The notes under the pieces are model-generated. The model did no database searches, was not told where the DNA came from, and saw only the letters and a program-made list of their open reading frames with translations. The translations under genes were made by a program, and so were the position numbers. DNA of 32,352 nucleotides, from the IMG/VR virus record IMGVR_UViG_3300028392_001411, positions 1-32,352 of that record; one strand, given 5' to 3'. This document shows positions 21,756 to 28,608 of this stretch, piece after piece. The DNA is from a virus. Numbering within the stretch: the first letter of the stretch is position 1; each line of letters begins with the position of its first letter.

Positions 21756-22349
21756 ATGGCAGACGAACAAGAAGAAAAGATGAGCGCGAGCGAGAAGAAA
21801 AAAGAAGATTGGATGAACAGCAAATGGCGTCCAATGATGGGTTGGATGTATATGCTAATCTGTACCATGGACATGGTAGTATTTCCAGTTCTATGGAGTT
21901 TATTACAAAGTCTCAGTCACGGTGCAGTTAATTCACAATGGCAACCACTGACACTACAAGGAGCAGGATTGTTCCATATTGCTATGGGCGCTGTACTTGG
22001 TATTGCTGCACATGGTCGTACACAAGAAAAATTAAACGGTGCTAATAACGGCGGGTTGGGCCAACCAGGATTAGGAACAACGTATGTTCCACCGGGAGCA
22101 CAAAACACAGTTACAGTAGGAGGATCAAATAATGGCGGATTCAATTCACCAGCAGGCGGCCCAACAGCATTTGGCGCTTCGTCAGCAGGAGGCTTCGGCA
22201 ACTCCGGCGGTTTTGGTTCACCAGCACCAGCATCAACAGGCTTTGGTGGTGGTTCAGGATTTGGAGCGTCAACGGGTGGCTCCCCAACAGTCGTAACAGG
22301 GTTTGGCGGCAAGCCTGCTCCGGTACAACCACAACAACCAATGTTATAA
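21756..22349 (+). CDS. Holin, GTA/3-TM type, with Gly-rich tail (197 aa)
   Basis: The N-terminal half has SKWRPMMGWMYMLICTMDMV (about 27-46), typical of the 3-TM holin family first described for gene-transfer-agent release, followed by FPVLWSLLQ and a further hydrophobic segment (LFHIAMGAVLGIAAHG, about 73-88). Holins form lesions that let the endolysin cross the inner membrane. Residues 95-197 are a Gly/Ser/Pro/Phe-rich disordered tail (GFGNSGGFGSPAPASTGFGG), unusual for holins. It has its own late-type promoter and SD (GGAG). Confidence 0.83.
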   Translation: MADEQEEKMSASEKKKEDWMNSKWRPMMGWMYMLICTMDMVVFPVLWSLLQSLSHGAVNSQWQPLTLQGAGLFHIAMGAVLGIAAHGRTQEKLNGANNGGLGQPGLGTTYVPPGAQNTVTVGGSNNGGFNSPAGGPTAFGASSAGGFGNSGGFGSPAPASTGFGGGSGFGASTGGSPTVVTGFGGKPAPVQPQQPML

Positions 22350-22361
22350 AGGAACATTAAA

Positions 22362-22586
22362 ATGAAAAAACTATTTGCAGCATTATATATTGTCGGAATC
22401 TATTCAGTATGCCTTGTAGCTACTACAAGCATAGCCTATGCAGAAGCCGAAGTAAAAGAAGTATGTAAAGATAAATTAGACAAGGCTGGCAAGCCTGTAA
22501 TGAAGGCCGGAAAACCGGTTCAAGTGTGTAAAAAAATCAAAGTGCATAAAAAGTTAGAGGGCACCGAGGTTCCAGTTAAGAAATAA
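22362..22586 (+). CDS. Small secreted basic protein (74 aa)
   Basis: A cleavable signal peptide (MKKLFAALYIVGIYSVCLVA to AYA, cut after about residue 27) and a 47-residue mature part rich in Lys with two Cys (KEVCKDKL, VQVCKKIKVHKKLEG) and a doubled KAGKPV. It would sit in the periplasm, where its charge suggests contact with the cell wall or membrane. I recall similar small proteins in aquatic phages. Last gene before a terminator. Confidence 0.68.
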   Translation: MKKLFAALYIVGIYSVCLVATTSIAYAEAEVKEVCKDKLDKAGKPVMKAGKPVQVCKKIKVHKKLEGTEVPVKK

Positions 22587-22592
22587 AATCTC

Positions 22593-22621
22593 TTGACATT
22601 ACCTAAAAGGTATAGTATAAT
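22593..22621 (+). promoter_or_regulatory. Consensus sigma70 promoter nested in a terminator
   Basis: TTGACA (22593-22598), exactly 17 bases, TATAAT (22616-22621). It drives dnaJ, deformylase and clpA. The -10 box lies across the left arm and loop of the terminator hairpin, so a transcript starting near 22628 carries only the right arm and would not terminate. Confidence 0.87.
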
Positions 22622-22637
22622 TTACTATACCTTTTTT
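22605..22637 (+). terminator. Intrinsic terminator before dnaJ
   Basis: A perfect 13-bp stem AAAAGGTATAGTA (22605-22617) with TACTATACCTTTT (22623-22635), a 5-base loop and T-run to 22637. It ends the lysis-block transcript while hosting the promoter of the chaperone block. The stem is A/T-rich, so it may be leaky. Confidence 0.82.
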
Positions 22638-22654
22638 CTATTAGGGATATAATT

Positions 22655-23473
22655 ATGGATCATTACTCAACTTTAGGCGTGGATAGAAACGCCGGACCAG
22701 ACGACATTAAACTTGCTTATCGCCGAATGGCTAATCAACATCATCCAGATCGCGGCGGTGATAAAGCTAAGTTTCAAGAAGTACAGGCAGCTTACGAAAC
22801 ATTAAGCGACCCTCAACGAAGACAACAATACGATAATCCTCAACCACAGGGATTCCACTTTGGTGGACCCCAGGGATTTGAAGAAATGTTTCATCATGCA
22901 TTTGGTGGTGGACATCCGTTTGGAGATATATTTGGCAGACGGCCACCACCTATGCGAAATAGAAATCTAAATCTCCAAACTCAGATTACACTCGAAGAAG
23001 CGTATCACGGAAAAGATCTTATTGCCAATATAACATTACCATCGGGCAGAGATCAAGTATTGGAAATTAAGATACCAGCAGGTGTTTCTGATGGTACAAC
23101 ATTACGATTGGCAGGCATGGGCGACGATAGTGTTCCTAATTCTCCCAGAGGTGATATACATCTTTCAGTACATGTTATGCCACATTCTGAATTTCAACGG
23201 CAAGGTGATGATTTAGTTAAAAATTTATATGTTAGCTGTATAGATGCCATACTTGGTAAAAATATTCCATTTACTACTATAGACGGGCGCTCATTAGAAG
23301 TAAACATTGCACCTGGTACACAACATGGGCAAACATTGGCTGTACAAGGACATGGTATGCCAAATGTATCTAACGCATATATGAAAGGTAGATTGCTATT
23401 AAACATTAATATTACCATACCAACCAATCTTAATGAATATCAAAAACAAATGCTTAGACAAATCAATTTGTAA
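22655..23473 (+). CDS. DnaJ/CbpA-like J-domain co-chaperone (272 aa)
   Basis: A type II (CbpA-like) Hsp40. The J domain covers residues 2-62 with HPD at 30-32 (ANQHHPDRGGD), then a Gly/Phe/Pro-rich linker (67-110) and two C-terminal substrate-binding beta domains (LNLQTQITLEEAYHGKDLIA; GTTLRLAGMGDDS). There is no zinc-finger domain. J proteins stimulate host DnaK ATPase and hand over substrates, so the phage could steer DnaK. It is transcribed from a consensus promoter just upstream and followed after 8 bases by deformylase. Confidence 0.94.
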   Translation: MDHYSTLGVDRNAGPDDIKLAYRRMANQHHPDRGGDKAKFQEVQAAYETLSDPQRRQQYDNPQPQGFHFGGPQGFEEMFHHAFGGGHPFGDIFGRRPPPMRNRNLNLQTQITLEEAYHGKDLIANITLPSGRDQVLEIKIPAGVSDGTTLRLAGMGDDSVPNSPRGDIHLSVHVMPHSEFQRQGDDLVKNLYVSCIDAILGKNIPFTTIDGRSLEVNIAPGTQHGQTLAVQGHGMPNVSNAYMKGRLLLNINITIPTNLNEYQKQMLRQINL

Positions 23474-23481
23474 ATAATATT

Positions 23482-23985
23482 ATGTTGACACTTGTAAAAT
23501 TTCCTGACCCGATACTTAGGCAACGTATGCCTGAATTTGACTTTGCTAATCCTGTAATGGATCCAATTGAACTTGAAAAGGCAATGTTAGAAATAATGTT
23601 TGCTGCGGATGGCATTGGACTTGCCGCTAATCAAGTGGGCATAAATGCCCGTGTGTTTGTTATGGGACACAGAGTAAATCCAGAGGCTGCTCAAGCATTC
23701 TTTAATCCTGTTATTATTGGCAATACAGAAGAAATTGCTGATATGGAAGAAGGTTGCTTGAGTTTTCCAAGAATATATGTTAATATTAAACGACCTAAAG
23801 CAATTAAGGCTCGTTGGCAGAATAGTCAAGGAGAATTTGAAGAAGGTGAGTTTGATGGTTATAACTGTAAGTGCTTCTTACATGAATATGACCATCTTGA
23901 GGGAATTACATTCCAAGATCGAGTCAGCAGCCTTAAATGGGCTATGGCAGTTAAGAAAACTAAAGTAAAGAGAAAGTACAAATAA
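23482..23985 (+). CDS. def: Peptide deformylase (167 aa)
   Basis: Removes the formyl group from new proteins' N-terminal Met. All three motifs are intact: GIGLAANQVG (44-53), EGCLSFP with metal ligand Cys92, and H134-E135-Y-D-H138. It is a full-size deformylase (about 167 residues; E. coli 168). Phage deformylases are usually shorter and lack the C-terminal helix, but here a Lys-rich tail (SSLKWAMAVKKTKVKRKYK) is kept. TAATG coupling to the clpA-like gene suggests joint expression. Confidence 0.95.
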   Translation: MLTLVKFPDPILRQRMPEFDFANPVMDPIELEKAMLEIMFAADGIGLAANQVGINARVFVMGHRVNPEAAQAFFNPVIIGNTEEIADMEEGCLSFPRIYVNIKRPKAIKARWQNSQGEFEEGEFDGYNCKCFLHEYDHLEGITFQDRVSSLKWAMAVKKTKVKRKYK

Positions 23986-26261
23986 TGCTACAACCAAACA
24001 AAGACCTAGAAGACATTTTCAATTCAGCCGTTGGATTTGCCAACGAACATCGTCATGAATATGTTACTCTGGAACACTTCTTGTACGGTATGATTAAAAA
24101 TGAACCATTTGCTAAACTATTAACTAACTTTGGTACAGATGTTAATTCAATGGTTAAGGATTTAGAAAAATATATAACCATAGATCTTAATGAGATTGTC
24201 ACTAACGACCTTGATCGCCCTAAGAAAACTGCCACTGTTGATCGTATGCTACATCGTGCATATCAAACAGCATTGTTTTCAGGTAGACTACTTATTGAAC
24301 CAGTAGACTGCTTTGTTAGTATGTTTGCTGAAAAGAAAAGTCACGCATTTTACTTTGTACGCAAGGCAAATATTGACAAAGATAAGTTTCTAAGCTACGT
24401 ACAGAAAGAGTTTGATAAAGAAGAACAGGAAGAAGAAGTTGAGAAACCTGTAAATCCACAAATTGAACGTATGCTCAATCAGTATTGCGTTAATCTATCT
24501 GCTCGTGCTAAATCTAAAAAGATCGATCCTGTTATTGGACGCGAAACAGAGATTGAAGAAGTTCAATTAGTATTGGCACGTAGGAATAAAGCTAACGTAA
24601 TGCTCATTGGTGATCCAGGTGTAGGTAAGACTGCTATTGCAGAAGGACTAGCACGTAAGATCGTCGAAGGTAGTGTTCCTAAGTTTATCCAAGATAATAC
24701 TGTTTATAGTCTAGACATTAGTGCTATGCTAGCAGGTAGTAAGTATCGTGGAGACTTTGAAGAACGTTTAAAGATGGTATTGGGTGCTCTAGAAAAGAAA
24801 AAGAATTGTATCTTGTTCATTGATGAGGCACACATGATGAGTGGTGCTGGTGCTAACAGTGGTAGCAGCAATGATATGGCAAATATGCTTAAACCTGCAT
24901 TGAGCAAAGGTACTATTAAAGTTGTAGCCAGCACAACCTGGGAAGAATATCGCAAACATTTTGAGAAAGATCGTGCATTGATGCGTCGATTCCAACGTGT
25001 TACTATAGATGAGCCTAGTGAAGCAACTACTATTAAGATTCTTAAAGGTCTACGCAAGTATTACGAAAAACATCATAATGTTAAAATCACTAACCAAGCA
25101 CTTACAGACGCAGTAACATATTCTGTCAAGTATATGAGTGATAAGAAATTGCCAGATAAGGCCATTGATCTTATTGATTGTGCCAGTGCTCGCTTTAAAC
25201 TCAAAGATGAAGAAAACGGCGTAGTGGATCACGACGAGATTATATTCGAAGTAGCAAAGATTGCCAATCTTCCACTAGATCAAATTAGTGCTAAAGAAGG
25301 TTCTAACCTTGCAGGACTTGAAAAAAGTATGCGTGGTAAAGTGTTTGGGCAAGAGAAAGCAATTGAAACACTACTGGATAAGATCTTTATTGCACAAGCA
25401 GGACTAAAAGCATTCAATAAACCAGTAGGTAGCTTCTTGTTTGTTGGTCCAACTGGTGTAGGTAAGACAGAAGTTGCTAAACAACTTGCTGGCAATATGG
25501 GTATTAAACTGGTTAGATTTGATATGAGCGAATATCAAGAGAAACACAGTGTGGCTAAGTTCATCGGTGCTCCTCCTGGATACGTGGGATTTGAAGATAA
25601 TGCTGGTCAGCTAATTACTAATCTACAAGAACACCCTAACTGTGTTTTATTGTTGGACGAAGTTGAAAAAGCTCATCCAGATGTGCTTACTGTTATGCTA
25701 CAATTAATGGATAATGGCTTTATTACTGGCAGCAATGGTAAGAAAGCAGATGGACGTAATGCTATTATCATTATGACCAGTAACTTAGGTGCTGCCGATG
25801 CTGAAAAGAATGGTGTTGGATTTGGTAGTTTAGAGCGTGATGGTGATCCTAAGGATGCTGTTAACAAATTCTTTGCACCTGAATTCCGTAATCGTTTAGA
25901 TGGTATTATTAAGTTTGGTAAGTTAGATCACACAAGTATGACCAAAGTTGTTAAGAAGTTTGTTGACGAACTTAACGCATTGATCAAAGACAAGAATGTA
26001 CACGTTAAACCCAACGCAGATACTATTGAGTATTTGATTAAGAAAGGGTTTGATAGTAAAATGGGTGCTCGTCCTCTACAACGTACTATTGATGAATACA
26101 TTAAGAAGCCATTAAGCAAGGAAATCTTGTTTGGTAAGCTGGTTAATGGTGGCGTTGTTGAAGTATCTGTAGAAGATGACAAACTTAAAATCAACATCAT
26201 TGAAGTATTACCTGTAGTTAAGGTAGAAAAAAATGCAGATACAGAAGCTACCATCCAGTAA
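23985..26261 (+). CDS. clpA: ClpA-like double AAA+ unfoldase (758 aa)
   Basis: The same length as E. coli ClpA (758). It has an N domain (1-145; PNKDLEDIFNSAVGFANEHR), D1 with Walker A GDPGVGKT (209-216) and Walker B LFIDEA (276-281), and D2 with Walker A GPTGVGKT (488-495) and Asp558-Glu559. The C-terminal D2-small domain contains SKMGARPLQRTIDEYI. No ClpB/ClpC middle coiled coil is visible. Val611-Gly-Phe613, in the position of E. coli IGL617-619, is the ClpP-docking tripeptide, so this unfoldase should feed a ClpP such as the one at 964. The pore loop appears as KYRGDFEER in D1 and GYVGFED in D2. Likely targets: host regulators, or phage proteins for turnover. Confidence 0.95.
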   Translation: MLQPNKDLEDIFNSAVGFANEHRHEYVTLEHFLYGMIKNEPFAKLLTNFGTDVNSMVKDLEKYITIDLNEIVTNDLDRPKKTATVDRMLHRAYQTALFSGRLLIEPVDCFVSMFAEKKSHAFYFVRKANIDKDKFLSYVQKEFDKEEQEEEVEKPVNPQIERMLNQYCVNLSARAKSKKIDPVIGRETEIEEVQLVLARRNKANVMLIGDPGVGKTAIAEGLARKIVEGSVPKFIQDNTVYSLDISAMLAGSKYRGDFEERLKMVLGALEKKKNCILFIDEAHMMSGAGANSGSSNDMANMLKPALSKGTIKVVASTTWEEYRKHFEKDRALMRRFQRVTIDEPSEATTIKILKGLRKYYEKHHNVKITNQALTDAVTYSVKYMSDKKLPDKAIDLIDCASARFKLKDEENGVVDHDEIIFEVAKIANLPLDQISAKEGSNLAGLEKSMRGKVFGQEKAIETLLDKIFIAQAGLKAFNKPVGSFLFVGPTGVGKTEVAKQLAGNMGIKLVRFDMSEYQEKHSVAKFIGAPPGYVGFEDNAGQLITNLQEHPNCVLLLDEVEKAHPDVLTVMLQLMDNGFITGSNGKKADGRNAIIIMTSNLGAADAEKNGVGFGSLERDGDPKDAVNKFFAPEFRNRLDGIIKFGKLDHTSMTKVVKKFVDELNALIKDKNVHVKPNADTIEYLIKKGFDSKMGARPLQRTIDEYIKKPLSKEILFGKLVNGGVVEVSVEDDKLKINIIEVLPVVKVEKNADTEATIQ

Positions 26262-26931
26262 GTTATTCTATAACAAATGGCCCTACAAGATAGAATGCTA
26301 TATCAGTGGTGCCAGTAGATTACGCTGGGCCGGTGTTGATCAAACTAAAGATTTCTGTCTTGGTGAACCGGCTCCTGCTCTATGGCGTTGGCAAAGTAAT
26401 GATAAATTGAGCAAAGAAAACAAAGCCCAGTTATTAGCATTTACTACAGGGTTAGAGCCGTTTCTAGCATTGAGAGATCAGCTACAAACTCGTGTAGAAG
26501 GTAAGCATTATAATATCTTTTGTAAAGATCCTGTATTGTTGGAGAATATCTACAAAGCAGTTGCACCTTGGGTAGAAAGAATATCTGGACCTACTACAGA
26601 AGAAGAACTTAATTATATGCTAGATAATGGGCATAAGAAGATTCTGCGTGATATATTGCCCAAGGATGGATACAAGTATAAGGTTTATCTTAAAGAATCC
26701 TGGTCTACAGAAAGTAGAGCAGCGTTTGCTGAGTGGGCTGCTAAGTTTCCTAACACTATTAACATTAGTAAAAGTTCTAAAAAGTGGTTAGATGGTGGAC
26801 AAAGATGGTTATACAATCCATTTATGTATGTTAAAGATGAAAAAACTTTGACTATGGTAGGCCTATTTGCCAGTGGAAATGTTAAACGAGTAGAAGAATT
26901 CATACTGCGGGAGAACTTAATGACGGCATAA
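26233..26931 (+). CDS. Conserved T4-like phage protein (232 aa)
   Basis: Overlaps clpA by 29 bases. Contains WPYKIECYISGASRLRWAG, TRVEGKHYNIFCKDPVLLEN, ELNYMLDNGHKKILRDILPK and MVGLFASGNVKRVEEFI, a pattern I recognise from uncharacterised proteins of aquatic T4-like phages. It is a soluble alpha/beta protein without a catalytic signature. Coupling to clpA makes an adaptor or regulator of the Clp machine conceivable, but the family also occurs without clpA, as far as I recall, so I would not assign it. Confidence 0.75.
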   Translation: MQIQKLPSSKLFYNKWPYKIECYISGASRLRWAGVDQTKDFCLGEPAPALWRWQSNDKLSKENKAQLLAFTTGLEPFLALRDQLQTRVEGKHYNIFCKDPVLLENIYKAVAPWVERISGPTTEEELNYMLDNGHKKILRDILPKDGYKYKVYLKESWSTESRAAFAEWAAKFPNTINISKSSKKWLDGGQRWLYNPFMYVKDEKTLTMVGLFASGNVKRVEEFILRENLMTA

Positions 26932-26941
26932 ATACTTTATT

Positions 26942-27394
26942 ATGCCAGCATTAAGCCAAAACCTTGTTTTCAAAATCACCAACGGTAATACTACTACAAA
27001 TTCTGTACAGGTAGATTACCCAAATACTGCTACTACCGCGCTGATTTATCAAAGTGAACGCATCAAAGGTGATGGTTACTTTGGCAGCAGCGATGGGTTA
27101 CACACTGTATTTTGGAGCGTAGCAGATTTCATAGGTACCATTGAGATACAAGGTACACTAGCATCTGCGCCTGTCGACGATGATTGGGCTACAATCACAC
27201 TTACCTCACCCGGAAACAGATATGTTGTAGATAGTACTGGCGCAGTGTCTGTGGCAGGAGTTGACACTACTCGATATACCACAGAAACTACTGCCAACAA
27301 ATCTTATAATTTCACTGGAAATTTTGTTTGGATTAGGGGGCGTATCAGTGAATTTACACAGGGTGTAATGAATGGTATAAGCATAAACAGGTAA
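26942..27394 (+). CDS. Phage structural protein (150 aa)
   Basis: A beta-rich 150-residue protein: LVFKITNGNTTTNSVQVDYP, YQSERIKGDGYFGSSDGLHT, FIGTIEIQGTLASAPVDDDW and a C terminus GNFVWIRGRISEFTQG. The family is common beside tail or neck genes in aquatic T4-like phages; a tail-fibre or decoration role is probable. There is no good SD, and CATAAATA at 26927-26934 lies only 7 bases before the ATG. Confidence 0.7.
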   Translation: MPALSQNLVFKITNGNTTTNSVQVDYPNTATTALIYQSERIKGDGYFGSSDGLHTVFWSVADFIGTIEIQGTLASAPVDDDWATITLTSPGNRYVVDSTGAVSVAGVDTTRYTTETTANKSYNFTGNFVWIRGRISEFTQGVMNGISINR

Positions 27395-27404
27395 TGGAAT
27401 CACT

Positions 27405-28238
27405 ATGGCAAAACAAACAATAAATGTAGGATCAGGGGAATATACAGGTGATGGAGAAAGCCTACGTTCAGCATTGGTAAAGACCAATGATAATTTTGAT
27501 GAAGTTTACACAAATTTTGATAGCATTATTAATGCAGGATACTTAACTGCAGGTACATTACCACCATATCCCACAGTACCTACTAATGTTGGTGATTTTA
27601 ATAACAATGTTGGCTACTTAACCACAGATACATTACCACCTTATCCTATAGTAAAAACAGACCAACTAACATCTGGTACCGCAGTTTTAACACTAACCAG
27701 TGATGGTAATCTAACATTACCCGCAAGCGGCAATATTAGAGATGCAACTTCTAACATTAGTGTATTAAAAACTCGTATAGGCGATACCTACGCATCAGGT
27801 GCTTTCCAGCAATTAACAATAGTACGAGATGAAGGTAAATTGATCACTATTGCTGGAGGGAACAGCCTCTTTAGATTACCACAACTAAATTCAGATTTGT
27901 TGGGTGCTGAATTTGAGTTTTATTTCTCCGGGGTTGCCGGACAAGTTTATATACAGAGTTATTATACAGGTGTTAGAGCAACCACCGATGTCTTTAGAGG
28001 TTCGATATATGTCGGAGTAGACAACGCAACCACTGGTAAGTTGCACACAGCCACTGCAACAACTTCAACGGCTTGCAATTTATTTCTTGGACAACATCAT
28101 GCCAAGGCCGGAAGTTATATTAAAGTTAAGGCTATTGCTTTTGATGTTGTAGGCACCTGGATGTTCCAAGGTATGTGTGTAGGTGATACCGGACAGACTC
28201 CTAATGATTCAGACCATCCTTTCCAAGATTATAACTAA
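27405..28238 (+). CDS. Tail-fibre-like structural protein (277 aa)
   Basis: The N-terminal module NVGSGEYTGDGESLRSALVK then TNDNFDEVYTNF is a frequent start of fibre or adhesin proteins in these phages. Two related short repeats follow (AGYLTAGTLPPYP and VGYLTTDTLPPYP, about 43-80). The C-terminal part is a beta domain (KLITIAGGNSLFRLPQLNSD to FQGMCVGDTGQTPND). No enzyme motif. Position between other structural genes supports a virion role. Confidence 0.75.
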   Translation: MAKQTINVGSGEYTGDGESLRSALVKTNDNFDEVYTNFDSIINAGYLTAGTLPPYPTVPTNVGDFNNNVGYLTTDTLPPYPIVKTDQLTSGTAVLTLTSDGNLTLPASGNIRDATSNISVLKTRIGDTYASGAFQQLTIVRDEGKLITIAGGNSLFRLPQLNSDLLGAEFEFYFSGVAGQVYIQSYYTGVRATTDVFRGSIYVGVDNATTGKLHTATATTSTACNLFLGQHHAKAGSYIKVKAIAFDVVGTWMFQGMCVGDTGQTPNDSDHPFQDYN

Positions 28239-28244
28239 AATATT

Positions 28245-28604
28245 ATGAAACTCACAGAATTCTTTAATCAGCCTATACAAATAAGCAAACGTGGACAAGA
28301 TACCGACGAAGATAAACGTGCCGACGAACTTTTTTGGTATATCATTGATCACGATAAACTACACAAAGACTACTTCCATCCCATTGCTCGTAAGGTAAAG
28401 AGTTTAGATGAATGCACGCCTGAGCAAGTATTAAAAATGTATATGCCCATGGTCATAAAAGGTTGTAAAGAATACTATCACGATAATGAATTAAAAGGCA
28501 AGTTAGGTAAAGAGTTTCCCGAAGAAATGAGACACGATATGTGCCATAGACTACACGATCACTATCGTGAAGATATTAAAAAAGACAAATATAAGTTAGG
28601 ATAA
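28245..28604 (+). CDS. Conserved phage protein with MKLTEFF leader (119 aa)
   Basis: A 119-residue helical protein: MKLTEFFNQPIQISKRGQDT, then DEDKRADELFWYIIDHDKLH and MRHDMCHRLHDHYREDIKKD, with many His/Asp. I recognise this pattern from T4-like aquatic phages, function unknown. Its first ten residues match the opening of the next, giant protein in the pattern xxL(S/T)E(L/F)Fxx(P), which resembles T4 capsid-targeting leaders, so both may go into the prohead. That is inference. It ends 4 bases before the next start. Confidence 0.72.
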   Translation: MKLTEFFNQPIQISKRGQDTDEDKRADELFWYIIDHDKLHKDYFHPIARKVKSLDECTPEQVLKMYMPMVIKGCKEYYHDNELKGKLGKEFPEEMRHDMCHRLHDHYREDIKKDKYKLG

Positions 28605-28608
28605 CGCT

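Noticed and set aside
26927-26934. CATAAATA as late promoter of the structural gene at 26942
   Set aside because: It overlaps the end of the upstream gene and is only 7 bases before the ATG, leaving no room for a normal start site and ribosome binding site.
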